NCBI RefSeq assembly: GCF_010500965.1
Contig: NZ_QVMI01000007.1
Coordinates: forward strand, 62,001 to 126,000
Length of the DNA stretch: 64,000 nucleotides
DNA from: Bacteroides sp. 51
GTDB lineage: Bacteria > Bacteroidota > Bacteroidia > Bacteroidales > Bacteroidaceae
Direction of reading: 5' to 3'
The notes beneath the pieces were generated by a model. It was given only the letters and a program-made list of their open reading frames with translations. It had not been told where the DNA came from and did not search any database. Positions 19,701 to 27,794 of this stretch are shown here, piece after piece. The translations under genes and the position numbers were made by a program. Each line of letters opens with the position of its first letter. Position 1 is the first letter of the stretch.

Positions 19701-20168
19701 CATAACACACCAATTCCCATCAGCTGGAACAATACATTTAAGTACAAGAACTTCGACATGAATATTTATATCTACGGTAAACTGAATCACTGGAAGAACA
19801 ATGACCGCAAGGCGCTTGTTGATTACGGAACTTATCAGGGAATAAATACGATCACTACATTCAAAGATCGCTTTACTTACAATAACGTAAATTCAACACA
19901 GCCGGGATTCACTCAGTCTACCGCTTCTCAATGGGGATATGGCAATTACTTTATGGAAAAAGCATGGTTCTTCAGAATAGACAATATCTCTGTTGGATAC
20001 ACGCTTCCGAAGAGTATTACCAAAAACATCTTCCAGTCGGTACGTTTCAATGCTGCTGTAAAAAATGTTGCTTTGATATCTCCTTATAAGGGACACGATC
20101 CTGAATATGACATTTATATGTACCCTAGTACAAGTGCGTTTACATTTGGTATTGACTTTAAATTTTAA
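16737..20168 (+). CDS. SusC-like TonB-dependent transducer with STN domain (PUL 2)
   Basis: A 1143-residue outer-membrane transporter. After the signal peptide (about 1-38, ending KLYAQQ) comes an STN domain (about 42-97, VTLSTRNESLQQVLDHVEKT), then the carboxypeptidase-regulatory-like domain (GVVIDEIGEPLVGVTVLV), DEVVVVGYG, the plug (IQVLKDASATSIYGSRASGG) and the barrel ending FTFGIDFKF. The STN domain is the part that signals to FecR. The gene therefore both imports glycan and reports its presence to the sigma/anti-sigma pair upstream. SusD follows after 6 nt. Confidence 0.95.
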   Translation: MDKICQKNLCYCKSSKIHKIIIPFLLVLMFVPVKLYAQQTNNVTLSTRNESLQQVLDHVEKTTIYRFTYRDAVLPTEKNITITANAMPIEGFLNRILASTTLTFRRNENSFAIVPKTQQKDRVVTGVVIDEIGEPLVGVTVLVKNSKTGTTTNIDGRFSITVDPTATLTFSYLGYLTTDVPIKGKSSIKVTMNPDSQTLDEVVVVGYGTMRKSDLTGSISSIKGSEMPKVANTTLAQSLKGAIPGLSFTQTSSQPGAAVWMQIRGAATDASPLIVVDGVPVSTMWEPSTGLNFGKGDKESVLDNINPDDIQDIQVLKDASATSIYGSRASGGVILITTKRGAEDAKRVDVTFKSSYTTQWIDEKPDVMKPKDYMRASNESQLERWLKDEGYYPWGEKQLPGSEEEIRRLYESAGQKWNYKWDFIDHFIGGTDWYDAITRNGEIQQYDLSVTGGNAKSSYLISLGHMSNDGIVKTNDYARTTGRINIDQRFNSWLKGGINASYSRINSNDVPISGAGGSTTLFQAARKYDPTIPIRDENGNYALGTIYGLSQNPVSLLDVSMHTKKDNILASAFLELNPIKDLAIKATVGYDRKFAKSGSYFPMTTQEGINSQGVARVNNSELDNYYFNITATYTKTFAKVHKLNAMVGWEYYEQQNEGLSAENRGFPYDGVEWHNLGLGTYERPVVGSSRYTGENASLISRINYSYKERYLITANFRRDGSSNFAANKQWGNFGGVALAWRLTQENFLKDVKWLHNLKLRAGYGVTGNAGSLTGINTYYVAGKDYYFNNKHTSGVALAALGNPNLSWESQEDINLGLDFGFFENKFGGSIDIYERTIKDRIGKKDLMSFHEINTINYNTLREDKTQGVDLMLYGTVALDNSFMWHTQFTLTYYKDFASKRDPSEILDINDKYRKRWDEMWYYETDGIIQPGETVNHMPGAIAGSVKIVDRDGYLYDGEGNIVRDKKGRPMYAGEPDGKIDKADLVLIGHNTPIPISWNNTFKYKNFDMNIYIYGKLNHWKNNDRKALVDYGTYQGINTITTFKDRFTYNNVNSTQPGFTQSTASQWGYGNYFMEKAWFFRIDNISVGYTLPKSITKNIFQSVRFNAAVKNVALISPYKGHDPEYDIYMYPSTSAFTFGIDFKF

Positions 20169-20174
20169 AATAGC

Positions 20175-21674
20175 ATGAAAGCAAATATATATATTGTAAT
20201 ATTCATTGGATTCCTCCTGTCCGTTACTTCTTGTACATTGGAAAGAGAATCGTTTAATGAAATATACCCCGAAAACTTCTTCCGCAACGAAGATGATGTA
20301 AACAAGGCCCTTGCCGCTCTTTATCATATGCCTTTCCGAATGGGATATGGTAGCTTCTATGGTGTAGACGAGTATAGCTATCAGGTAGCCTCGGACTTTA
20401 TGGCCGGAACCATGGGAAGCCGTTGGGTAGATGCCACCGGTGTCGCTCAATATCAGGAACACCGCTGGGAAGAAAATGCTACAGGCGGTTATGCCAAGAA
20501 TTTTTCCGAAAGAATATATTCGCAATACAACAGGCTTACTTCCATCAAAGAAACCATAAAAAGAATAGAAGCCGCACCTATTACCGACGGACTGAAAATA
20601 AAAGCAACAGCAGAGGCCAAGTGTCTGTATGCCTGGATCGGTTTCATCCTTTATGACATGTTTGGTCCCGTGCCTCTTGTTACCGATGAGGCTCTGGCAA
20701 ATCCGGAAGCGAAAATACTGATCCCCAGACTTAGCGATCAGGAATATTGCGACATTATGATCGGTTACCTCGATGATGCCATTGCCGGAGGACTTCCCAT
20801 CAGACAAGACAATGACTGGGGACGCGTATCAAAAGGTATGGCACTGATGCTCAAACTTAAATTCCATATGGTGAATCGTAACTTTACCGAAGCAGAGAAA
20901 GTTGCCCGCGAACTTTACGGACACAGAAACAGTTCGTACAACCTGATGGATAACTACAGGGATATCTTCAATAAGTACAATGTAAAAAACAAAGAGATCA
21001 TACATGCTATACCTTGCGGACTGGCAGACGGTATGCAGAACCGCACAATTATCCAATTCTACCCTGTGCGCTGGAAGCAAGACCGTCAGTGTTGGTTCAC
21101 ATTCGGTATGCACTGGAAGTTTTACGATACATTCGAACCGGAAGATGACCGCTTGAACAGCGTTGTTACCGATTATGTAAGTATCAATGGCGAAGTATGC
21201 AACAGAACTACCGGATTCCTCAAAGAAGCTGCTGCCATAGTTAAAGTAGACGATCATACGTACACCGGCGGAGAATATTGCTCAGTCGACCTTATCGTAT
21301 ATCGTTTCGCTGACGTAATGCTTTCTTTGGCCGAATGTATAAATGAGAACAACGGTACTCCTACTCAGGAAGCCATCGATTTGGTGAACGAAGTCAGGGC
21401 GCGTGTTAATCTGCCGGCTCTTACTGCTGTGCAAACAGCTGGTAAAGAAGCATTCAACAAGGCTGTTCTTAACGAACGCTTGCATGAATTTATGGCCGAG
21501 GGTCTTTCCCGTCAGGATAAAATACGCCATGGAGTATTCGTGTCCGATTCTAAAGCACAGTTTCCAAACAGTCAGTCGGCAGAGCATAAAGTACGCCTTG
21601 CCATTCCTTCAAAATACATTTTGGAATCGGAAGGAGTTGTGAAACAGAATCCGGGTTATACCACGGGCAATTAA
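20175..21674 (+). CDS. SusD-like glycan-binding lipoprotein (PUL 2)
   Basis: A 499-residue RagB/SusD protein. The lipobox LSVTSC near residue 20 marks it as a lipoprotein. Typical parts are NEDDVNKALAALYHMPF at the N-terminus and YRFADVMLSLAECINENNG, IDLVNEVRARVNLPAL and NERLHEFMAEGLSRQDKIR at the C-terminus. It lies 6 nt after its SusC partner. It binds the target glycan at the surface and closes the SusC barrel. Confidence 0.94.
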   Translation: MKANIYIVIFIGFLLSVTSCTLERESFNEIYPENFFRNEDDVNKALAALYHMPFRMGYGSFYGVDEYSYQVASDFMAGTMGSRWVDATGVAQYQEHRWEENATGGYAKNFSERIYSQYNRLTSIKETIKRIEAAPITDGLKIKATAEAKCLYAWIGFILYDMFGPVPLVTDEALANPEAKILIPRLSDQEYCDIMIGYLDDAIAGGLPIRQDNDWGRVSKGMALMLKLKFHMVNRNFTEAEKVARELYGHRNSSYNLMDNYRDIFNKYNVKNKEIIHAIPCGLADGMQNRTIIQFYPVRWKQDRQCWFTFGMHWKFYDTFEPEDDRLNSVVTDYVSINGEVCNRTTGFLKEAAAIVKVDDHTYTGGEYCSVDLIVYRFADVMLSLAECINENNGTPTQEAIDLVNEVRARVNLPALTAVQTAGKEAFNKAVLNERLHEFMAEGLSRQDKIRHGVFVSDSKAQFPNSQSAEHKVRLAIPSKYILESEGVVKQNPGYTTGN

Positions 21675-21691
21675 TTTAAAGCATATTCTCA

Positions 21692-23389
21692 ATGAAAAAT
21701 ATATATTATCCCTTATTATTGCTTTTGGGGAGTGTGTTTGTTTTGGGTTGCAGCGACGATTCGGAGGGTATAGATAACCCTGGCAACCCGAACTTACCCG
21801 ATATCACCTATTCAGAAGTATCAGTTGTTCCCACAATCCCAATAGTGGATGAAAGTGACTATACCATTTATTATGTAGATGGTCTGGCAGGAGATGATGC
21901 CAATGACGGACTAAGCGAAAGTACTCCTTTTAAATCTTTAAGTAAGGTTACATACATGGCGAAGACCCCGAAAATGAAGGTCTTACTGAAAAGCGGTTCC
22001 GAAATTAACGGCAACCTTGTTTTAAAAGAATTGAAAAGTACACCCGACAAACCATTCATTTTTGATATATATGGTGGGGCAGAACGCCCTACCATAAACG
22101 GGAGTGGCGATCAGGTGATACTGATTCAGGACGAAAACGTGCGGGTTCGTAATCTGCGGATTACCAATAAAACAGGAACACGGGGAATACGCATACAAGC
22201 GTTGACTGCCGGAGCAAAGAAGAATATCGAAATAACAGGTTGCTGCATTGAAGATGTGAACTGGGCCGGTAGTACACCTTTCATTGGTGTGAACCCGGCA
22301 AACCTCGATGTAAGAACTATTTGCTCTGATGCCCGTTTCGATAAGACCTTCGGCGGTATCGTTGTTGAATCGTTTACTGAAAAAAGCGTAGGTGCAAGTT
22401 GGTATGAGAACCTTTACATCACCAACAACCGCATACACCAGGTGTCGCGCACAGCCATTATGATAGCCAACCGCTGGGGACAACGTGACAAGCCCGGAAA
22501 TGGTAACAATGAGTACATTGACGATGAGCACAATTGGTATCCTAACCTCAATGTGGTAATACAAGGTAACGACATGAGCTACATTGGTGGCGACGGCGTA
22601 ATTTTGGGAGGTTCCACCCTTTCGTGGATCGATCACAACACCTGTTTCTATGCCAATTTCCTCGGACGCACCGGCCATGCCAGCGGTGGTTTGTGGCCTT
22701 ACTCCTGCACTGAAGTTGTAATGCAGTACAACGAGGCAGCCTATACGCAACTAGCCAACGGTAGCGCTGACGGTGAAGGATTCGACATTGATGTGGCTTG
22801 CGAAAATACCATTATGCAGTACAATTACGCACATCATAATGTGGGTGGCGGTTTATTGTTGTGTAACACCAAGAATGATAACCACAAAGGAAGTATTATC
22901 CGCAACAATATCTTTGCACACAACACCACTACCTGGAAAGGAAACATGATGACCATTTCCAGTTGTGTAGGCAAAACGGAAATCTACAATAACCTTGTTG
23001 TTATCAGCAATAAGTATCCAACGGTTATTTATAGCGACGATTCCTTCAGCGCAGGGCGTGCAAAGGACATCACATTCCGCAATAACATCTTCGTTTCGGA
23101 AGATTATACCACAGCCAAGTTTGTTACAAAGAACATTGATGATGTCCTTTTCGAGCACAACATCTATTCTCACGTAAGCAATTTTTCGGTAGCTCATACA
23201 GATGTTGTCAGCCTCGATCCGTTGATTACAACTCCTGCCGATATGAATGGATTTGAGAACGCATTGAAGTTTGCTCCTTCCGAACCGAAAGTATTTAAAA
23301 GCGGTATCCTTTTCGATGGCATGCCGGAAGAAGATATAGCAGGCAATGACGCTAAAGGGATTAACTACGTGGGGCCTTTTGCGAAATAA
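21692..23389 (+). CDS. Right-handed parallel beta-helix lipoprotein
   Basis: A 565-residue surface lipoprotein (lipobox VFVLGC). After a short Pro-rich spacer, an entry motif YYVDGLAGDDANDGLSESTP leads into many parallel beta-helix coils (for example IRVLNNRI-like turns such as NLYITNNRIHQVSRTAIMIA and VVIQGNDMSYIGGDGVILGG). This fold is shared by pectate lyases, polygalacturonases and other carbohydrate-active enzymes, but I cannot name a catalytic set here. It sits just after SusD, where PULs often encode a surface glycan-binding protein or surface endo-acting enzyme. Confidence 0.85.
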   Translation: MKNIYYPLLLLLGSVFVLGCSDDSEGIDNPGNPNLPDITYSEVSVVPTIPIVDESDYTIYYVDGLAGDDANDGLSESTPFKSLSKVTYMAKTPKMKVLLKSGSEINGNLVLKELKSTPDKPFIFDIYGGAERPTINGSGDQVILIQDENVRVRNLRITNKTGTRGIRIQALTAGAKKNIEITGCCIEDVNWAGSTPFIGVNPANLDVRTICSDARFDKTFGGIVVESFTEKSVGASWYENLYITNNRIHQVSRTAIMIANRWGQRDKPGNGNNEYIDDEHNWYPNLNVVIQGNDMSYIGGDGVILGGSTLSWIDHNTCFYANFLGRTGHASGGLWPYSCTEVVMQYNEAAYTQLANGSADGEGFDIDVACENTIMQYNYAHHNVGGGLLLCNTKNDNHKGSIIRNNIFAHNTTTWKGNMMTISSCVGKTEIYNNLVVISNKYPTVIYSDDSFSAGRAKDITFRNNIFVSEDYTTAKFVTKNIDDVLFEHNIYSHVSNFSVAHTDVVSLDPLITTPADMNGFENALKFAPSEPKVFKSGILFDGMPEEDIAGNDAKGINYVGPFAK

Positions 23390-23419
23390 TGATTTACACT
23401 TAACATCAATTGAAATGAT

Positions 23420-24487
23420 ATGAAAACTATATTCAATATATCCATATTCATAGCTATTCTCAGCTTATTCTCGTCTTGTAATGACGATGATTCGTCCGAC
23501 GCATTTATTGTCATGGGCGAAAGAACAGTTACGATCAACAAGGATGGCGGAAATATATCCATTCCTGTAAGTACTACCGTTGCCTATAGTGTAACTCCTG
23601 TCGACCCATGGTGTACCATTTCGGGTAAAAATGCGATAGGCTTTGATATTGTGGTAGAATTTAACGAATCGGTGCAACAACGTTCAACCGATGTTGTTAT
23701 TGCTGCTCCCGGTTTCGACCCCGTCACCATTGTGGTTACGCAAGATAAAGGTGTACCTTTCTTTACTATTGAAGATGCCCAGAAAAAGAAATCCTTTATT
23801 AAGGAAGGCGAAACACATACAGTTACATTCAAAACAAATGCTGATTACACTGCCACTTCCTCCGAAGAGTGGTTATCGGTTGGCAATATCACCTCTACAA
23901 GCTTTAAACTTACTGCAGAAGATAATACCTCTCCCGGCGCGAGAACTGCAAAGGTTACAGTGAAATCCGAGGGAATACCCGATGTTATTATTGAAATTAC
24001 ACAAGAAGGCCCTCCTCCTACATGGAAATTAGAAAACGGTTGGTTTACCGATGGCTGGGGTAACTGGGAAGTAACAGGTTATGAAGATATGTTTATTTTG
24101 ACATCAGACGCATATATGCCCGATAAAGTACTGGGAGTGCCTACCCCTACCGGAGCGAAATACATAACCAGAGCCAATTTGGGACAAACGCCTACGGAGG
24201 GAAGAGTATTGCAGACTATAACCGAGATTCCGGATGGCAACTATATCCTATACTGTCGTTTTGCAGGAAGCAGTCTGAATGCAAGTGACGAACTATCGTT
24301 GATTGCCGTCGTAAACGGAACGGAAACAAAGCAACGCATTACGGCTACTTCGTCGTGGCAGCAACATTCTATGCCAATAACCGTATCGGGTGGGACATGC
24401 AAAGTAGGAATTTATGCTAATTGGGTAGGCGGAGGAAGCTCCGGTATGACAATGAAAGCAATTGATTTTCAGCTTATAGCCAATTGA
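23420..24487 (+). CDS. BACON-domain surface lipoprotein with C-terminal binding-like domain
   Basis: A 355-residue lipoprotein (LFSSC). Residues about 30-115 and 120-200 are two BACON-like immunoglobulin-type repeats; each ends in a conserved strand (DPVTIVVTQDKG and DVIIEITQEGPP). The C-terminal 150 residues (WKLENGWFTDGWGNWEVTGY to AIDFQLIAN) look like a jelly-roll carbohydrate-binding domain. BACON domains act as spacers that hold binding or catalytic modules away from the membrane. It is probably a surface glycan-binding protein of PUL 2. Confidence 0.85.
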   Translation: MKTIFNISIFIAILSLFSSCNDDDSSDAFIVMGERTVTINKDGGNISIPVSTTVAYSVTPVDPWCTISGKNAIGFDIVVEFNESVQQRSTDVVIAAPGFDPVTIVVTQDKGVPFFTIEDAQKKKSFIKEGETHTVTFKTNADYTATSSEEWLSVGNITSTSFKLTAEDNTSPGARTAKVTVKSEGIPDVIIEITQEGPPPTWKLENGWFTDGWGNWEVTGYEDMFILTSDAYMPDKVLGVPTPTGAKYITRANLGQTPTEGRVLQTITEIPDGNYILYCRFAGSSLNASDELSLIAVVNGTETKQRITATSSWQQHSMPITVSGGTCKVGIYANWVGGGSSGMTMKAIDFQLIAN

Positions 24488-24524
24488 AATAACGAATCAG
24501 GTATTAGTTATTAAATTCAGGAAG

Positions 24525-24568
24525 AAGGCTGGCCTGCAAGGTCGTTCGTTGTGGCCAGCCTTTATTTA
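24525..24568 (+). terminator. Terminator or attenuator inside PUL 2
   Basis: A perfect 10-bp stem AAGGCTGGCC/GGCCAGCCTT (24525-24534 with 24553-24562) is followed by TTTATTTAT. It splits the transport/binding genes from the enzyme genes, so the upstream genes can be expressed at a higher level. Confidence 0.75.
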
Positions 24569-24588
24569 TAAACTCATAAACAATAACA

Positions 24589-26616
24589 ATGAAAAACTTT
24601 AGAAAAAAAATCATTAGCATACTTTCTGTCATTGCAATTATTGCTTCTTCATGCTCCGGAACTAAAGCAGAGGAAGTAGATGTGTGTATATATGGAGGAA
24701 CATCAGCAGGAGTCATAGCGGCGTACACAGCGGCGAAATCGGGAAAAACCGTATTACTGATAGAACCCGGCCAAAACCTGGGAGGAATGAGTTCGGGTGG
24801 ACTAGGTTTTACCGATATAGGGAATAAGTATGTCGTACAAGGGCTGGCACTCGATTTCTACCGTCGCTTGGGCAATCACTACGGTAAACTGGAACAATGG
24901 ATATTCGAACCCAGTGTAGCCGAAGCCAAATTTAAGGAATACATTCAAGAAGCCAATATAAAAGTATGGTATGAAAACCGGGTGGTAAGTGCTCAGAAAA
25001 CAGGAGCTGTTATCGAGGAGATAGAACTGGAGAACGCTAAGAATCCAGACCGGAAAACAAACAGGAAAGTCCGTGCCAAAGTCTTTATCGATTGTTCGTA
25101 TGAAGGCGATTTGATGGCCCGTTCCGGCGTATCTTATTTTGTGGGAAGAGAAGCAAACAGCGTATACGGAGAAACATACAACGGAGTACAACTCATGGAC
25201 CGTCATCAGGTTCCCAACGGTATAGATCCTTATATTGTAGAAGGGGATTCTACAAGCGGCCTCATCTATGGTATCAATCCCGAACCTGTATTACCCAATG
25301 GTACGGGCGACAAAAAAGTACAGGCTTACTGCTTCCGCACCTGTCTGACTAATAATCCGGAGAACATGATTCCCATAACAAAACCGGATAATTACGATCC
25401 TTCAAAATATGAACTATTGAAGCGTATCAAAGCAAAATACCCGTGGAAACACCATACAGATGCTTTTATCTGGACAATAATGCCTAATGGCAAAACTGAT
25501 ATTAACAACATGGGGGGCTTTTCAATGGATATGATCGGCGAGAACTGGGATTACCCCGAAGCAAGCTACGAAGAACGTGCACGTATCATCAAAAAGCACG
25601 AGGATTACACCAAAGGTTTATTCTATTTCGTAGGAAACGACCCCAGTGTTCCCGAAGACATTCGTCAACAAATGCAGCAATGGGGCTATCCTAAAGATGA
25701 ATATACGAACACCAACCACTGGTCGCACCAACTCTACGTGCGCGAGTGCCGCCGCATGATTGGTGAAATTGTAATGACACAGCACCACTGCCAAGGCCGC
25801 GAAGCTATTACCGATGGCGTAGGATGGGCAGCCTATACGATGGATTCTCACAACTGCGATCGTCATGTGGTAAATGGTATGACTAAAAATGAAGGAAATG
25901 TTGAAATCGGCGGTTTTGGTCCTTATCCTGTATCGTACCGCTCCATCATTCCTCAAAAGAAAGAAGCTACCAATCTGCTGGTTCCGGTTTGTTTGTCGGC
26001 ATCGCACATTTCCTACGGTTCCATACGTATGGAACCTGTGTTTATGGTGCTTGCACAATCGTCGGCCATTGCAGCCTGTATGGCGATTGACAAGCACGAA
26101 AATGTGGTTCAGGATGTAGATGCTGCCGAGATAATGGATGAGTTTTGGAGCAATCCGTTGGCCGATGGTAGCCAGCCTGAGATACTTATTGATAACAACG
26201 ACACCCGCCGGGTAGTTGTAACAGGCGAATGGAAAACAGAAATGTGGAAGGCGTATGGCCTCAACTTCTTCACGGACGACTCGAAGGGAAGTGTCGCGAA
26301 GTCACTTAAGTATACTCCGCAAGTAGCCAAAGACAACGAGTACACCCTGTACATGTACTTCCCGAAAGTAGATGAAGCAACCAGTAAAACCACCATCAAA
26401 GTGTTCGACGGTAGCCAACTACACGATGTAGTGGTGAAACGCGAAGACATTGTTGTGGAAGGACAAACATCGGGCGAATGGGTGAACATTGGCAAATACC
26501 GCCTCCCCGCCGGAGATAATAGCTATGTGGAACTAAGCAACCAGGGGGCCGATGGAGTTGTGGTGGCCGATGCAGTTCTTTTTATTCCGGACAGAACAGG
26601 AGGCAACGGGCGATAA
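24589..26616 (+). CDS. FAD-dependent oxidoreductase with golvesin/xanthan-lyase-like C-terminal domain
   Basis: A 675-residue lipoprotein-type exported protein (IIASSC). The N-terminal FAD-binding Rossmann motif is VCIYGGTSAGVIAAYTAAKS with the acidic end at LLIEPG, followed by GGMSSGGLGFTD. This is the FAD_oxidored group often mislabelled as xanthan lyase. The last 130 residues (RRVVVTGEWKTEMWKAYGLN to ADAVLFIPDR) look like a golvesin-type beta-sandwich binding domain. Bacteroidales PULs carry such genes but the reaction is not known. A terminator lies before it and a palindrome array lies after it. Confidence 0.85.
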   Translation: MKNFRKKIISILSVIAIIASSCSGTKAEEVDVCIYGGTSAGVIAAYTAAKSGKTVLLIEPGQNLGGMSSGGLGFTDIGNKYVVQGLALDFYRRLGNHYGKLEQWIFEPSVAEAKFKEYIQEANIKVWYENRVVSAQKTGAVIEEIELENAKNPDRKTNRKVRAKVFIDCSYEGDLMARSGVSYFVGREANSVYGETYNGVQLMDRHQVPNGIDPYIVEGDSTSGLIYGINPEPVLPNGTGDKKVQAYCFRTCLTNNPENMIPITKPDNYDPSKYELLKRIKAKYPWKHHTDAFIWTIMPNGKTDINNMGGFSMDMIGENWDYPEASYEERARIIKKHEDYTKGLFYFVGNDPSVPEDIRQQMQQWGYPKDEYTNTNHWSHQLYVRECRRMIGEIVMTQHHCQGREAITDGVGWAAYTMDSHNCDRHVVNGMTKNEGNVEIGGFGPYPVSYRSIIPQKKEATNLLVPVCLSASHISYGSIRMEPVFMVLAQSSAIAACMAIDKHENVVQDVDAAEIMDEFWSNPLADGSQPEILIDNNDTRRVVVTGEWKTEMWKAYGLNFFTDDSKGSVAKSLKYTPQVAKDNEYTLYMYFPKVDEATSKTTIKVFDGSQLHDVVVKREDIVVEGQTSGEWVNIGKYRLPAGDNSYVELSNQGADGVVVADAVLFIPDRTGGNGR

Positions 26617-26657
26617 AAGTTTAATAGAACAAAAGAGAAAGTATCTCTACCTTTTTC

Positions 26658-26715
26658 ACACCCGGGTGTAAACGCCCCTGACACCCGGGTGTAAAGACCA
26701 CTCACACCCGGGTGT
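26658..26715. repeat. Phased palindrome array A (3 x ACACCCGGGTGT, 23-bp period)
   Basis: Perfect 12-bp palindromes occur at 26658-26669, 26681-26692 and 26704-26715. The start-to-start distance is 23 bp both times, with unrelated 11-nt spacers. Flanking CCTTTTT and AAAAAGGG are themselves complementary. The array lies between the FAD oxidoreductase and the GH43 gene. Sister arrays are at 37656 and 62796. Confidence 0.97.
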
Positions 26716-26759
26716 AAAAAGGGTTGAGATAGTTACTTACAATTTAAGACTTATATATC

Positions 26760-27755
26760 ATGAAGAACCTCTCCTATACTTTTATTATCCTTATACTTGC
26801 ATTTCTGTATGCGGCATGTAGTAGCAACAATCATCAGTCAGTATTCCACCCCAAAGGACTTTGGTTGGACAATAACGGCGTTCATATCAATGCTCACGGA
26901 GGCGGAATGCTTTACAACAATGGGATTTATTACTGGTTTGGCGAACACAAAATAGAAGGTGAAGCCGGGAATATAGCGCACGTGGGAGTTCATTGTTATT
27001 CCTCGGAAAATCTGCAAGAGTGGACAGACGAAGGTATCGCCCTCAGCGTAGCTCCCGAAGGATCGGGCAGTGACATCGAAAAAGGCTGTATCCTCGAACG
27101 CCCCAAAGTAGTATATAACGCCGCGACAAAGAAATACGTCATGTGGTTTCACCTTGAACTGAAAGGTGAAGAGTACAGCGCGGCCCGTTCAGGCGTAGCC
27201 ATAAGCGATAAGATTACAGGGCCCTACAACTTCATCAGAAGCCTTCGCCCCAATGGAGAAATGGCACGCGACATGACGGTCTTTATTGACGATGACGCCA
27301 CAGCGTATCATATTTTCTCTTCGGAAGACAATAAAACCACGCACATAGCCGAGCTTTCCGACGATTATCTTTCGCACACCGGGAAGTACGTCCGTGTATT
27401 CCCGGAGCGATACATGGAAGCTCCCGCCGTATTTAAACGGAATGGCAATTACTACTTTATCGGTTCCGGTTGTACAGGCTGGGCACCTAATGCTGCGCGG
27501 TCGGCTATCGCACAATCAATATGGGGTCCGTGGACCGAACTGGGAAACCCCTGCCGTGGCGAAAATGCCGAACTGACATTCGGCGCGCAAAGTACTTATG
27601 TACAGAAAGTTCATGGCAAGGAAGACCTTTATATATTTATGGCCGACGAGTGGAGACCTGAAAACGCGATAGACGGCCGGTACGTTTGGCTTCCCATCAG
27701 CTTTGAAGAAGAGAAACCTGTCATCAACTGGCAGACCGAATGGAAGATGGATTAA
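26760..27755 (+). CDS. GH43-type glycoside hydrolase, lipoprotein
   Basis: A 331-residue five-bladed propeller enzyme with a lipoprotein signal (FLYAAC). The usual N-terminal DP base motif of GH43 is absent; the matching place reads HINAHGGGMLYNNGIYYWFG. The transition-state aspartate region (ARDMTVFIDDDATAYHIFSS) and the acid glutamate (YMEAPAVFKRNGNYYF) are present. This pattern is typical of GH43 subgroups such as exo-beta-1,3-galactanases (GH43_24) or GH43_34. With the GH53 endo-galactanase at 31967 a galactan-related substrate is likely, but the specificity is inferred. Confidence 0.82.
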   Translation: MKNLSYTFIILILAFLYAACSSNNHQSVFHPKGLWLDNNGVHINAHGGGMLYNNGIYYWFGEHKIEGEAGNIAHVGVHCYSSENLQEWTDEGIALSVAPEGSGSDIEKGCILERPKVVYNAATKKYVMWFHLELKGEEYSAARSGVAISDKITGPYNFIRSLRPNGEMARDMTVFIDDDATAYHIFSSEDNKTTHIAELSDDYLSHTGKYVRVFPERYMEAPAVFKRNGNYYFIGSGCTGWAPNAARSAIAQSIWGPWTELGNPCRGENAELTFGAQSTYVQKVHGKEDLYIFMADEWRPENAIDGRYVWLPISFEEEKPVINWQTEWKMD

Positions 27756-27794
27756 AGAACATCTCAACTGATAAACATCAAAACGAACTATTGT

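Noticed and set aside
19893-20807. A 304-codon open frame on the minus strand
   Set aside because: It lies opposite the end of SusC and start of SusD, both certain, and has no family features; it is a codon-bias shadow.
22022-22750. A 242-codon open frame on the minus strand
   Set aside because: It is antisense to the beta-helix lipoprotein and has no recognisable protein features.
26658-26715. CRISPR-like reading of the palindrome arrays
   Set aside because: Repeats are 12 bp and spacers 11 nt, far below CRISPR sizes, and no cas gene is present.
26658-26715. The palindrome arrays as intrinsic terminators
   Set aside because: No T-run follows the last stem on either strand in arrays A and C; flanks are A-rich or mixed.
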